A DNA stretch of 64,000 nt from Eriocheir sinensis (GCF_024679095.1 NC_066544.1:2039398-2103397); one strand, 5' to 3'. Shown: positions 1 to 51,747, numbered from the stretch's first letter. Program-made: numbers and translations. Notes: generated from the letters alone by a model not told the origin.

Positions 1-22
1 ACGCTAAGTGGGGCTCTACTGT

Positions 23-34
23 GTATATATATAT

Positions 35-93
<59 letters not shown>
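23..93. repeat. (AT)n microsatellite
   Basis: Almost pure AT dinucleotide with one GA interruption. It ends at the TA that flanks the first Tigger-like element. Confidence 0.95.
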
Positions 94-2689
<2,596 letters not shown>

Positions 2690-2808
2690 ACATGAATGAG
2701 AGCAGTGTTCGCTGTATCTATCATAGTGTAAAAGAAATTCTTGCTGCAGTAACTGCCAGTGCTCCAAAAGTGCTGCAAGAGTGGAGATAAAGGCCGTCCT
2801 TTTACTAA

Positions 2809-3423
2809 GCCTCGTCGTTGTTATGGTAACGGCGTCTCGCTCGCAGCAAAATGGCGTACGCTGATCTTCCCGGCAATGTTTAACATGCATCACTAGCTGT
2901 CCTGGCTGACGAACTCCTTACAACAGCAGATGAAAAGGAAGCTGTAGTGGTTATGGTGGCACAGAGAGGTGAAATGCAATGGAAACACTTATATGTGTTT
3001 GATTGTGGCTGCCATATTTGCCGATGACGTCATCACAGCACGAAGGCACTCCACGTGCCACAGCTGCATTTAAGAGAGGGAATCGAGACTCTCGGAATGT
3101 CCCGAGTGCTCTCAAACGCTTGACGCCGCAGCACAAGTTGCCAACTCGGCATGTCCACTTGCTCCCAGCTTTGAGAGGTGGAGCGCCTCCGTGCTGTGAT
3201 GACATCATCAGCAAATATGGCGGCCCAAACAAACACATATAAGTGCTTCCATTGCATTTCACCTTTCTGTGCCACCATAACCACTGCAGCTTCCTTTTCA
3301 TCCTCTGTTGCAAGGAGCTCGTCGGTCAGGACAGCTTGTGATGCATGTTTAACCATCGTCAGTAAGATCAGCTCACACTATTTTGCTGCGTGGGAGACGC
3401 CATTACCATAGCAAGGACGAGGC
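2809..3423. mobile_element. Palindromic Harbinger-like MITE, TSD TAA
   Basis: The two halves are inverted copies of each other: GCCTCGTCGTTGTTATGG at the left pairs with CCATAGCAAGGACGAGGC at the right, and the arms continue for about 250-300 bp. TAA flanks both ends (2806-2808 and 3424-3426), the 3-bp TWA duplication typical of PIF/Harbinger. The arm sequence also occurs inside the Tigger-like element at about 20030-20500. Confidence 0.8.
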
Positions 3424-3429
3424 TAAGTT

Positions 3430-3644
3430 TACTTTAACTGAGAGGCGCACAAAAGCGTTTGATAGAGGGTTCCGGGAGGTCTGGCCTCCCGAGAGCTCCC
3501 GACTCGCTCTCTCAAACGCAGCCCACACCTCTCAAAGCCGAGAGTGGAGCGGACGTGCTGAGTTGTAACTCGTGCTGCCGCGTCACACGTTTGAGATCAC
3601 TCGGGATGTTCCGAGAGTCCTGATTCCCTCTCTCAAACGCAGCC
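3430..3644. repeat. Inverted-repeat fragment related to the adjacent MITE
   Basis: The motif CTCTCAAACGCAGCCCA occurs at about 3508 and 3628 as direct copies, and the segment GCGTTTGA...GGGAGGTCTGGCCTCCCGAGAG contains short inverted repeats. Similar 'CTCTCAAACGC' motifs occur in the MITE at 2809-3423 and at 20608. It is probably a degenerate relative. Confidence 0.45.
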
Positions 3645-4400
<756 letters not shown>

Positions 4401-4694
4401 TTTCCATATTTATGATATTTCCATAATGTTCAAATAAAGAATCAGCATATGTTTTACTTAAGAATACTGAATATGATCCATTTAGGGAACAATCCTTTTT
4501 CCCTCTACTCCTTACTACTCTTTATTTTCATGCTACAGAGAGCAGGAAATGAACGGTGGAAGAGGGTAGGGGGAGACCCCTCACTCCCAGCCTAGTGCCT
4601 CTGGCGACTGGCAGTGTCTTATCAGACTTCATGGCGACGTGAGTGTGCTGCTCTCGTTACTTGCTGGCTGATACAGACCCTATTTACATCAACC

Positions 4695-6880
4695 ATGGCT
4701 TCTACGAGGCAGTCAACACTTTGCCCAGTATTTGGAGAGCCCAAAGAACATAGTGGGAGCAATTTACCAACTTACGAACAAGTAATGAAGCATTTCTTGT
4801 TTGTAAAATTCCAGCTGAAAACAACATCCTACAACCCGCCCTTGCATGCCTCTTTCAAAAGTGTTGCCACCTATCTTTTACAAGTGTGGCAGAAAGCATC
4901 TATACCATCAGTTACACCAGACCAATGATTGCAATGCTGAAAGACTATCATGGCAAATATGTTAATATTTTGAAAACTCAGTCATCAACTAGTATAAAAA
5001 AGGAAACATTCAATAAGAAACTAAATGACTTCAAGCAGAAGTCACATCATTTGTTTGATATCAGCGCATGCAAGTGTGTTTCGTTCTCTAAATGTTCATG
5101 TCGGAAGGAGAAGAAAGTACCGCTCAAAGAACAACCATTTTTGCTGGACCAAAGATCAGAAAGAAAAATGGCTATAGGCTCAGTTGATGTACAAGAGTCA
5201 AACAGAATGAGAAAGAAACTTATGAGGAGTCAAGCAAGCACATCGAGGGGAATTCCTGCTTCTCAAAGCAGCATCGGAGTTGAAGATCAAGCCTTACCCG
5301 ATTCTTCTTCTCAATCTTCCTCTGACAGCAGCTCATCTGATTATGAACTGAGTTCTAGCACCAAGAGACGTATTGAGAGAACAGAGACCAATTCAGCATT
5401 GGAATTGAAATCCTTGGCCATACTCTCTGATAAGACTGGTGTGTCAGACCGTGCTGCTGCTACCATTGCAACTGTTGTTTTACAAGGAGCTAATGTGGTT
5501 GGCGAGAAAGATGAAGGCATTATTATTGACAGACACAAGATAAGGAGAGCCAGGAAAAGAGTTCGACAAGAATTGCAAGAAAATTTACTCGTTGAAGAAC
5601 CCTTAGAAAGCATTTATTTTGACGGGAGAAAGGATTCGACTAAGGTGAAAGATGCATCGGGTCACTTACAACTTGTGACAGAAGAACACATTTCGTTGAT
5701 TCAAGAACCAGGAGCTCACTATATTGGTCATTTCACACCTGATACGGGCACTTCAAAATGCATTGCATCAACTATAATGGATTTCTTTTCTTCTAAAGAA
5801 GTGGATACATCAAAAGTTGTAGCAATAGGCTGCGGAACAGCAGTTAACACTGGAATGAAAGGGGGAGTCATAAGGCTGATTGAAGAGAAACTCGGAAGAC
5901 CAGTGCATTGGTTTGTGTGTTTATTGCACGCAAACGAGCTTCCTCTAAGACATCTTATTCACGCAATAGATGGGAAAACTACAGGACCAAGCACTTTCAC
6001 CGGCACAATAGGCAAACAATTGGCTGACTGTGAGAAGAATGAAGTTATAGAATTTGAACCAATACAGAGTGAAAACATAATAGTTGACAAAGGCATCTTG
6101 AGTACCGATCAAAGTACCTTCTCATGATTTATTCGGCTGTCTCGAGTGGTATTTGTCCACAAAACTGGGCCAAAATGAACCCTGGAAAAATAAATCATGC
6201 TAGATGGTTGACAACTGCCAACAGGATTCTAAGACTTTATATTTCAACAGTTGAGCCATCTGAGACACTGAAAATATTGGTGCAGTACATCATGAAAGTC
6301 TACATTCCTGTTTGGTTCCAAATTAAGTGTAACCCTTCCGCAGATCAGGGAGCCAAACATTTACACCAACTGATTCTCAAGTCTCAGTTTCTTCCAGAGA
6401 AATACCGCACGATTGTGAACAAAGTCATCCAAAACAACTCCTATTTTGCACACTGCGAGAATCTTTTGCTTGCCATGATATACGATACGAATGATGTCAT
6501 CCGAAAACTGGGAATCAGTAGGATAATAAAAGCTAGAACAGCAGGACAAACCTCTTTGAGGCAATTTAAACTGCCCAAATTGATGTTCGATGCCCAAGAG
6601 TATCATTTATGATCAATTGGCAAACAACCCAACTGGCGGAACCTCCTGTGACAAAGCATCTGTCGACTGATCTTCTCACTGACATTCAGAGGATCAGCCG
6701 ACTTACCTCTAACCTCATTCTGCAACACCACCCAGGCAGTGGAGAGATGCATCAAACTGGTGACAGATGCTTCTTCCATTGTTGTGGGGATGGAAGCAAG
6801 AGACGGACTAATACGAAGTAAATTAGAAGGGAGGAAAAGACTTCCCAGGTTCGAAACCAAGAAAGATTATTCATTCTAAT
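4695..6880 (+). pseudogene. Decayed transposase of the long-TIR element
   Basis: The probable start is the ATG in ACCATGG at 4695 (MASTRQSTLCPVFGEPKEHS). The coding sequence then runs through four frames. The breaks are near 4925 (before MIAMLKDYHGKYVNIL), near 6111 in an A run (before KYLL-IYSAVSSG), near 6609 (before INWQTTQLAEPPVTKHL) and near 6732 (before QAVERCIKLVTDASSIVVG). It ends at a TAA about 6880. Visible parts are a Cys-rich knuckle (C-K-C-V-S-F-S-K-C-S-C), a serine-rich linker, SIYFDGRKDST (likely first catalytic Asp), VVAIGCGTAVNTGMKGG (second site) and VHWFVCLLHANELPLRHL. A C-terminal domain contains HARWLTTANRILRLYIS and HCENLLLAMIYD. Every break fits a single-base loss. The element cannot encode an active enzyme. 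Confidence 0.8.
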
Positions 6881-7149
6881 AAATGGCCTCATTCATATGG
6901 TAGGGCGGATGGGATGGGTGGGGCGGAACTCGACGTACACCCACCTCCTCGTGGTGAGTTCTGGATTATTTTTTGTATTGTGTGATACTATCACAATATA
7001 TAAATAAACTAAGAGGTGTACCATTTTCTACCCGGAACCACAAGCCAAAGGTAACTAACAATGACCCTAATTTATGCAAATTGCACGAAAAACATTTTTT
7101 TTGTGAAAAACATAATGCTATTCAGTAATAAAACATGATGCAATTATAG

Positions 7150-8088
<939 letters not shown>

Positions 8089-8091
8089 GTC

Positions 8092-8704
8092 ACACTAGCA
8101 CTTTTTCCGTTAACTTTTTCCGTCGTTTTTCTGAAAATCGTCGATATCTTGGCTGCGGCCTGTCACACAAACGGTGTTTCGTCTGAAACTTTCCGTCGGC
8201 ACAGACCATGGGAATGTAAACAAACATGGAGTCCACGCTGCGGCAAAGATACGCTGCTCTGAACCTAATACTGTGTATTGTGAGACTTAGACGAGCTAAA
8301 CAAGCCAAAAAGCGTGCATGGATGCGCTCATGGTTGGCTCGTCGGGAGAGAAAATGTGTACAACAGGCTGTTAAAAGAGCTGAGTTTAGAGGATCATGAG
8401 ACTCTGAAGAATTGGATCAGGTTGGACAAGAGCCAGTACCACAGACTTCTGGAGTTAGTGACACCTCTTATTGCCAGAAGTGACACCAGGATGAGGAAGG
8501 CTGTCACTGCAGGAGAGCGTTTGAGACAGGTTGAAGCCACGCGGAAAGTCTCGGTCTTGGTCTTGGAAATGTAAACAAAGGCGGAAATTTGCAGGCGGAA
8601 ACGATCCTGATCGTCTGACAAATTCATGCGATAAGTTCATCGGAACGATGAAAAATCGTGAAATGGCATTAATCGACGGAAAAAGTGCTAGTGTGACACC
8701 GCCT
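8092..8704 (+). mobile_element. PIF/Harbinger-derived element, TSD TAA
   Basis: Perfect termini AGGCGGTGTCACACTAGCAC at the left and the inverse at the right, flanked by TAA (8089-8091, 8705-8707). The inside retains the start of a Harbinger transposase, so this is a deletion derivative of an autonomous element. Confidence 0.92.
8228..8574 (+). pseudogene. Truncated Harbinger transposase N-terminus
   Basis: ATG at 8228 gives MESTLRQRYAALNLILCIVR... and the basic KKRAWMRSWLARRE. After a frame change near 8345 the sequence continues NRLLKELSLEDHETLKNWIR and SQYHRLLELVTPLIARSDTR, then MRKAVTAGERL. This is the conserved N-terminal helical region of HARBI1-like transposases ('LLELVTPLI...DTxMRKAxxxGERL'). 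The catalytic DDE part is deleted; after GERL the frame runs into 3' element sequence. Confidence 0.85.
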
Positions 8705-8714
8705 TAACGTCCAT

Positions 8715-8838
8715 TGCCCGCCTCCTCCTCTCTCCCTTCCCCCCTCCTCTCTGCCTCCCTCCCTCCCTCCTCTCTGCCTTCCTCCCTCCTCTCTCCCTTC
8801 CCCTCCTCTCTGCCTCCCTCCCTCCTCTCTGCCTTCCT
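8715..8838. repeat. Pyrimidine-rich minisatellite (CCTCCCTCCTCTCTGCCTT-like)
   Basis: About six imperfect copies of a 17-21 bp C/T-only unit; strongly strand-asymmetric DNA. Confidence 0.8.
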
Positions 8839-8939
8839 ATTTAGCGTCAATGCATCGCGTATCTGAAACTGGGGCAGCGTATAAGCGGGGTCACAATTAG
8901 TTGACGAATCCTTGAAACTACGATGGGTGAGACCATGAG

Positions 8940-9053
8940 CAGTGAGGTGACTGTATATAATTTTTTGATTTTAAAAATCCTAAATAAAATCAATGACAAT
9001 CCATATAAAACCAAAATCGTACTGTTGGAAACCATACTAATTGAAGGACGACC
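8940..9053 (-). mobile_element. Inverted left-end fragment of the CCTCAAATAGTAC element
   Basis: The reverse complement reads GTCCTTCAATTAGTATGGTT and TTTATATGGATTGTCATTGA, parallel to 1270-1330. Followed by (AT)n. Confidence 0.55.
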
Positions 9054-9067
9054 GTATATATATATAC

Positions 9068-9159
<92 letters not shown>
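9054..9159. repeat. (AT)n microsatellite
   Basis: Two ACAT interruptions near 9065-9085, otherwise AT dinucleotide. Confidence 0.95.
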
Positions 9160-9162
<3 letters not shown>

Positions 9163-10044
9163 ATTGAATTTTAAAATTCTAAATCGCACCAAGTAGCCAT
9201 GGCGTGAAGGGCAACACTGTTCTACCAGACTGCCATCCATGTGCATCTCCTCAGTCCATGTGTTTGCACAACATCAGGAACACTGTTTTGCCAGATTGAA
9301 AAGTATGCGCTTTCCTTAAGTCCGTGTGTGTGCACAACCTCAGCTACGCTTCTCCATTACCACATAACATGACCATAGGACCCAAGAGACAAGCCAAAAC
9401 ACCTGCTGAAATCACCCCAAAGCGTTCGAGAAATGTATTCACCTTGCAGAAGAATTCAGATTTAGAAGTTATGTTTTGGTAAGAGTTAAGTTGCGGTAGG
9501 GAGAGAATACCACGTGAATCCGGGTCCCGCCTGGCTGAGCTTCTGTTCGCCTGCCATAGTTACCAGTTCAGCATTTTCTACTGTAGTGTTACCACGCTGG
9601 GCAAAGGAGCCATCCTGGTAGCGCTCCCTTCCACAGTGTCAGCGAGTGAGCCTTGTCATTCACTTACACTCTCTCTTACTCTCTACCAGTTTCTATTGCT
9701 CTCTAAATCATACTTGAAACAAGATACAAAATGGTAATTGTGGAGGTTGACTTCGCGCCTCCAAAATATGACATTACGCCTCCATATTATATAGTCAACG
9801 GACGCATATTTAAACTACTCCAACCGAACTTTAAATAACTTGACCTCTAACAGGGAGCTTTGCCCCCCTCGACACCCCTAGTGTGGAAATGCATAACTGG
9901 AAACTTGGGCCGGCGGGTAACAGCTGAGCCAAGGGGGACACAGATTCCGTAAGTGTTTCTAAGGGGGGCACTAATTTTATACGGATTTTCGAATAGTACA
10001 GGGGTCCTGGGTCCCTAACCCCCATACTATTTGAAGGACGATTG
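9160..10044. mobile_element. CCTCAAATAGTAC-family element, longest copy
   Basis: Shares GTAGCCATGGCGTGA and following sequence with 1360-1480, and ends with the terminus CCATACTATTTGAAGGACG shared with 3719-3738. It appears to contain about 880 bp of the family body with no transposase frame. Confidence 0.6.
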
Positions 10045-10048
10045 TGTA

Positions 10049-11604
10049 CCGTATCTCGCGGCGTATAGCGCGCACCTTTTTCACATAAAAAATACATGAA
10101 AGTTTAGCCCTGCGCATTAAACGCCGAATGTACAAATTTTTAATGATTTTTTTCTTCTTTGGGATGTTTTTAAGGGTCTGTTTTTCGTCTTATCCAATAA
10201 CAACTGCAAACTTACCTTTATTATTGTTTATAATCCTTCATAGTTCATGGCTGTCTTATAATATGTTACCATAGAATACAGGGCGATCAAATAACTACTA
10301 TACAAATATTAAATCGGTGGAGGATTGCCCATGCCCTGCTGTTATCCCGTTTTTCCGTCAGGCGCCATTTGTATGATCTTGATGTCACAGGTGGCTTCAG
10401 ATTGTATGACTAAGGAACAGTACAAGCTACATAAAAAATCAAATTGGAAAAAAAGATCCATGTGTTCATTATTAATTATTAATATCAGTGAGAATAATGG
10501 GGTAAGTATGATACAGGTAACTCGATTTACGCGAGTATTGTGTCCTTGAAGAGGTCCCGTAAATCAAAAACAATGTAAATCAAACAAGAGGTAGGTTTCT
10601 ATTGAAAAATAAATATTCATTTCATTTAGTGGAGAGAGAGAGAGAGAGAAAGAGACAGAGAGAGAGAGAATATCCATATCACCGAGATATCCACCCAGGC
10701 ACTCAGTCTCAGCCTCACTCGTGTGAGGAAGAAATGAGGGACACCATGAGCGACTGGCTAGTATTGGTACCGGTACCGAGCAGTCTGGTACCGATTCCGT
10801 ACCGTATAGCTGGTACTGTTAGTACCGGTAATGGTACCGGTACCTGCCCACCCCTATTGTTGAGTAGCGTGGCAGCGTGGGTACTGTATTGTTGTTCAAG
10901 TGGTGCGCGGGAAGAACTGAGCTCAGCTGTGTGGCCGCGGCGCCATGTGAGTCCAGTTGCGTGAAACATCTGGTGGCCACTCCATAAAATATCGCGTATA
11001 AGTGAAAAACTTGTAAATTAAACATTTATGTGGATTTCGGGCCCCGCGTGATTTCAAAAACGCGTAAACCAAACACGCGTAAATCGAGAGTTACCTGTAT
11101 CAGAAATTGTACATCGTGAGTCTTGTACGAGGAGTTATTTCTCGCAACACCAGCCTGGCTGCCATTTGCTTTGTTTGAAAACCACACAACCACACCCATA
11201 CAACAAACAGCTGCATGCTGCATGTCACCAGAACCGCATGAATTGTGTCTTGCCTAATTGTCTGTCATAACCTACAAGTGATGGTGAGAATAATATGCTT
11301 ATTATGATATCAGAAGCTGTACATCATCAGTATGTATGGGGATGTATTTCTCACAACACCAGCCCAGCCGCCATTTTCATTGTTTTACTCAAGATTTTCA
11401 TTGTTTTACTCAAGGACACTTGTCAATTCAAGCAGTACAGGTTACACCAAAAATGTATAAATTTTGGGAAACTGTACATCGTCAATGCTCTTTAACTCGT
11501 ACATATTTCTGAGCATTTTAAGAACATTTTTTACCCAAAATTGTTGTCTTAAAGTTTGGGGTACGTGTTATGTGCCGGTGCGCGTTATACGCCGCGAAAT
11601 ATGG
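10049..11604. mobile_element. CCGTAT-terminus element copy a (interrupted)
   Basis: Termini CCGTATCTCGCGGCGTATAG and the inverse CTTATACGCCGCGAAATATGG-like right end, flanked by TA. It is interrupted by the (GA)n-bearing element 10514-11097. The right half contains two imperfect ~210-bp repeats (from about 11100 and 11312, each with a GTACATC[AG]TGAGT or similar core). Related copies are at 26822-28612 and 43969-45088. Confidence 0.8.
10514..11097. mobile_element. CAGGTAACT-terminus element with (GA)n, copy 1
   Basis: Termini CAGGTAACTCGATTTACGCG and CGCGTAAATCGAGAGTTACCTG, TA on both sides. The related element at 28330 shows the unoccupied site (GTATGATATCAGAAACTG). It contains an imperfect GA tract at 10632-10670 and a cluster of GGTACC palindromes at 10767-10843. 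Confidence 0.88.
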
Positions 11605-11606
11605 TA

Positions 11607-12627
11607 CAGTAATCCCTTGCCATATCACGGTTCACTTATCGCGGTCTCGCTGTATCACGGATTTTAAAATTGTAAATATTTAGTTTCGTATTGCAGATTT
11701 TTCGCTATATCGCGGGATTTTGCGGTATAGAGGTATTTTAATATATTTATTATTTTACTTATTTTGCAGTAAAAGAAGCATTTTCTAACCTAAAAAAATT
11801 ATAAACAATATAAAAAAAAATAAAGTATTAATAAGAACATATTAAAATAATATTAAATTGAAATAAAATACGTAGCGTACAGCAGATGAGTAGACAAAGA
11901 CTCGCACATATGGAATACGCAGCTACGGCCGCTTTCGCTTGAGCTAGTTTCCCCACGTGTGATCGTACACGGCACACTATTGGCTGATGGATGGGAGGCG
12001 ACCAACCAGAGCACTGTGTTCTGTATCCTGGGAGCTGATTGGCTCAGCGACCGTAACATTTGTTGGTTCGTCAGTGGTTAGCTCGGAGACGAATGGAGTG
12101 TGTTACAGCTTGCTACCGTTAAATGCTCCAGAAGTTGGCAGTGAGGACCCAGACAGGATGAGGCAATGACTGCACTTGAACAAGAGTCAAGACTCAAGTC
12201 CTAAACTTGCTCAAAATGATTACTGCAAGCTTATCCAGTTTCGTGGAACTCTTTGGGTACTGGAATAAACATGTGGAGAGCTACTGAACCGAACAGCTGA
12301 TACGCTCTTCTTCTTCTTGTGACCACAGCTTACCGACCACACGAGTAACCGACATGTTGGTGACTGAGTTTCTGACTAGAATTTTGATGAGTTTCCCGTG
12401 AAATGTAGCCGACTTTGAATCTCTCGAGAAACTAGTGGTTGGGTGACCTTGTTCACACGGGCTGAGGCAAGATTCACAGATATGCGTGCTTATATAAATA
12501 ATATATATAAAATATAATATATAAATTATATAAATAATAAAATAAATATAAGGTCGCTACTTCACGGATTTTCACCTATCGCGGGGGGTTCTGGAACCTA
12601 ACCCCCACGATAAACGAGGGATTACTG
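11607..12627. mobile_element. Tigger-like element, CAGTAATCCC termini
   Basis: Begins CAGTAATCCCTTGCCATATC and ends AAACGAGGGATTACTG, flanked by TA. 'TATCGCGG' and 'TCACGG' motifs occur at both ends. No intact transposase. About 300 bp near 12130-12480 is an inverted, diverged copy of 58060-58440. Confidence 0.82.
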
Positions 12628-12628
12628 T

Positions 12629-12629
<1 letters not shown>

Positions 12630-12690
<61 letters not shown>
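12630..12690. repeat. (CT)n microsatellite
   Basis: About 60 bp of CT dinucleotide directly after the TA of the Tigger-like element. Confidence 0.95.
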
Positions 12691-12694
<4 letters not shown>

Positions 12695-12855
12695 CTAATT
12701 TATTTAATCTTTGATTGATTGTATTTATAATTTTTGAGTTAGGTTATGCTCATCTAATAATGTTCTGATTTATCTGTTATGCTATACCAACTTTTGAGTT
12801 TGGCCTCCACCCAACCTCACTTTTATTTATTGTCCCTGTCCTTATAAAACTCTTA

Positions 12856-13562
12856 GGCCGCGGCCACACAGGGAGCGAGAAAGCGAGCGAGAGCGGCAAG
12901 GCGAGTTTCTGTGGCCACACGAAAAGTGAGGTGAGGTGAGGGTTGTCATGGCAATGAGGCCTGCAGACCAGTATAGCCTCTCACCCACCCCGGTCGGCGC
13001 TTCGGCGCAAACGAGGGATGAGGTGAAATTTTTTTTATAAATAGTTCCGTGCTTCAATTATTTGGCATTTTATGAAAAATCTATATACACCATCGTGTTC
13101 AGGAGGCTTTTCTCTAAAAGATGGAATTGTTTATTTTAGTACTCATTTCATTGCCAATGCAAATGGCAGCTATATGTAAAATGTGTTATAAACATTACGG
13201 AGCGATTCTTTAACTTAAACTCGTCACTATTTATTAGTTTTTGCTTTATTGAGTTTTCACAAACATATTCGAGTTCTGCAATCACTGTTGCATTTAATGG
13301 TGTTAACCAAAATGTCCTATCTAGTGTATGAGTTGAGTTATGGCAAATAATATAGAAGCATGTCTGTGATGTCACTCCTGACCAAGGGGTCTCGTGCAAG
13401 AAAAGCAAGAAAAGTTAATCGTCAACTCTCCTCGCTTTCTCGCTTATCAGCTCGCTTTCTCGCCATTACCTGCTCGCTGCCAGTGTGGCCACCTCCATTG
13501 GTTATTATGTATTAAAGTTTCTCGCTCTCGCCTGCTTTCTCGCTCCTTGTGTGGCCGCGGCC
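12856..13562. mobile_element. Harbinger-like MITE, TSD TTA, GGCCGCGGCCACACA termini
   Basis: The left end GGCCGCGGCCACACAGGGAG pairs with the right end CTCCTTGTGTGGCCGCGGCC. TTA flanks both ends. GCGAGAAAGCGAGCGAGAGC-type motifs line the inner termini. No coding frame. Confidence 0.85.
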
Positions 13563-13565
13563 TTA

Positions 13566-13905
13566 GGCTACCATAAATAAATCATATCATCCCACGTTTA
13601 CTTAATCTTATTTATTACTTCTCTCAGCACTCTCGTTTGATCTGTAATATTTAATGATCTGTTGACTTGATTTACCTAATATATTATTAATAATCAAATT
13701 CATTATCTACAAATCTAACTTAAATATAACCCCCCAGGTATCACACTAGAAATGAAAACAAGTGGATTATACTAATGGCTGCTACAGTTTACTAATTATC
13801 AAGGCAAAGGAAACCAATCTGCCACTGCTCATCTTTGACACCATTTTGGCATATGCTTACAATGCAGCATAATAAAGAAACTCGCAACAAAGTAACAGCA
13901 TTAAA
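13566..13905. other. No feature seen: intronic AT-rich DNA
   Basis: Between the MITE and the last LYST-like exon; no repeat or frame was recognised. Confidence 0.5.
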
Positions 13906-13910
13906 CTCAC

Positions 13911-49030
<35,120 letters not shown>

Positions 49031-49192
49031 CTGTAACAAAGCATCAAGCAACTATTAAATCCTGCTAATGACTGATCAACTTGTACAAACAGACATGAAC
49101 AATACTAGATGTTCAGTTATCAACTATTTCATAACATGGTGGAGACTGACTGTTAAGAAAGTTAAGTATGTATTTGAATGCGAATACAAATA

Positions 49193-49834
<642 letters not shown>

Positions 49835-49873
49835 TACTTCCAATTTCTAAGACTGTGACTACAAGTATAAATA

Positions 49874-50819
49874 CAGTCATACCTCGGTTAATCAAGTTTA
49901 ATTTGTGCCAAAATTTAGCTTGCACACCAAAAACTTGTAAACTAAAACAAATTTCCCCATTTAAATTAATGTGAATTCCATTAATGCATCCCATATCCCA
50001 AAACTATTAACAAAAAAATCATTTTACATGTTACTTTATACTGAATAAAAGTAATTTTACTAACAAATAGCAACGATAAATTACATGGATAATATAGTAT
50101 AATAATTTAGATATAAATGATAAAAATAAAGTTGTATAATATATAAATAATATAGTAATAATGTAGTGCTGAAAACACAAAGATCGCACACTAGAGCACA
50201 AACATAAGCAGACATGAGTGCGTGGGTGCTACCTCTTCAAGTGTACAACGCAGAGTGAAGGCGGTGTCACACTGGGCATTTTCCTCCAACCGTTGGAGCT
50301 AGGAGCAACTGCAGTTGCCCATACGCCCACCCAAGAGCAAGTTGTTGGTTTGGGTAAACACTCCTGTCCTCCCGTCTTTGAAGCCATGATCGTATCCACA
50401 CTTCTTCATTCGATTTAGCTGTAGCAACAAATCCATGATTTGAGTAACAGCAGCACAAGCCACAACAGCCCTTACTATAGCAAACGGCACCATGTAGATA
50501 CAGGGTGACTGGTTTGTTTACACTGTGGATACGGGCAAACGACCTTGGTCGTGTGTGACGCTCACCCAGAAAAGTTGGAGTAGTCGGTTGCGCCTACTGC
50601 CAACGCTGTTGGAGGAAAAAGGCCCAGGGTGACACCAGCTTGAGACCCCATTCCCAATGTTTTCTGCTATGAGCGCTCTCATCATGCAGTGAACAAAGGG
50701 AACCCACAGTCGTGTCTTCAACTCGTACATACAGGATGCTCGTACACCAAGTCATCGCTCATAAACTAAGGCATTTTTTGTGATTTTTTTTGCTCATAAA
50801 TCAAATTGCTCGTAAACTG
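49874..50819. mobile_element. Tigger-like element with CAGTCATACCTCGG terminus
   Basis: Left CAGTCATACCTCGGTTAATC after TA; the right end TTGCTCGTAAACTG with TA is diverged. 'CTCGTAAAC' and 'GCTCATAAA' motifs line both ends. Contains a Harbinger MITE. Confidence 0.7.
50259..50640. mobile_element. Harbinger-like MITE, TSD TGA
   Basis: AGGCGGTGTCACACTGGGCA and inverted AGCTGGTGTCACCCTGGGCC, flanked by TGA on both sides. Inner arms share TTTTCCTCCAACCG-type sequence with 58768-59130. Confidence 0.82.
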
Positions 50820-51292
50820 TACTTCATGTAAGTATTCATTAATGCATTCATGAATACATCTTGTTAGAATATCTTATATCATGAGCAATAAATCATTACT
50901 GGTGCCATTTATTCAGTAATAGAATATCATACCCATCCGAAGTGCAGCAGAGACATATTTGCTTACATTTTCCTAAAATTCCTAGTAGACCTAGTTTTAA
51001 GAAAAACATATCACAGGATTTCACCATGCCATTGCATTGCATTATTCCTGAGAAGTTTTAGGTTAATCTGCTCTCTTTATTAGAGGAGCTCGTTAGAATC
51101 TTCAAGAGAGAAAACGTGTGTATAAAATGGCTAACGTGCTTAGCACAGGGCAGTCTAGTGTAATGACCTGTGCAGTGTTTGAATTCCATGTGCACATGCT
51201 GGCGGCCAACAGGTGGGCAAGTTTGTCCTAGAGCGCTGGTGTAGCAATCTGGCTGGTGCAAAAAAGCCCCCAAAACCTACTTGGCTAGGGGG

Positions 51293-51470
51293 TTACCTCT
51301 TTAGCTGAATGGTAGAGGAGTGGCTTTCCATCTGGCTGGTCACGGGTTCAATACCCAGCATCAGAAATGTTTGTCTACCCCTTTCCAGATCTGGATCAAT
51401 TTCATGTGTGTTTTGTGACATGCAGAAGTCATGTGGATGTTGCAAAAGGGAATTTTGGGTATTACATTGG
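51293..51470 (+). repeat. tRNA-derived SINE (Gly/Ala-like head)
   Basis: GGTTACCTCTTTAGCTGAAT (A box) and CACGGGTTCAATACC (B box), then CATGTGTGTTTTGTGACATG, shared with the minus-strand copies at 55301-55730. The acceptor stem does not pair, so this is not a functional tRNA gene. Confidence 0.75.
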
Positions 51471-51747
51471 AAGGCTTTCTTGATGGGGCCTACTGATTGG
51501 CCCCAGCCTGTTAGTGATGCAGGTAAGTGTTTTATAATGATGCCACCTTGCTTGACTCATGCTGGACCCCTGAGCTCCACTTGATCCTCTTTGGAGTTAT
51601 GCTAGAGTCTGGGGTGTTAGGTACTCATCAAATTAGCATGTGGGTTGGCCACTGAAAATTGTCAGCTCATAGCAGAGGGTGGGACTTGAACCCGGGTTCT
51701 CCAGGCCATCATGCCAGCATACCGACCACTCAGCCACTTTCTCCCCA
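51471..51747 (-). repeat. tRNA-derived SINE (Leu/Ser-like head)
   Basis: The minus strand reads AAGTGGCTGAGTGGTCGGTA and CCCGGGTTCAAGTCCCACC, then the body as in 33260-33457. Same family as 32334 and 40195. Confidence 0.78.

Noticed and set aside
4695..6880. Programmed frameshifting in the long-TIR transposase, because two breaks show overlapping ATGA
   Set aside because: There are four breaks in different contexts, each explained by a single-base loss, plus a missing likely catalytic codon; decay is simpler.
51293..51370. Possible tRNA gene (also 55301-55500 and 55555-55732 on the minus strand)
   Set aside because: A and B boxes are present but acceptor stems do not pair, and each is followed by a shared body; they are SINEs.
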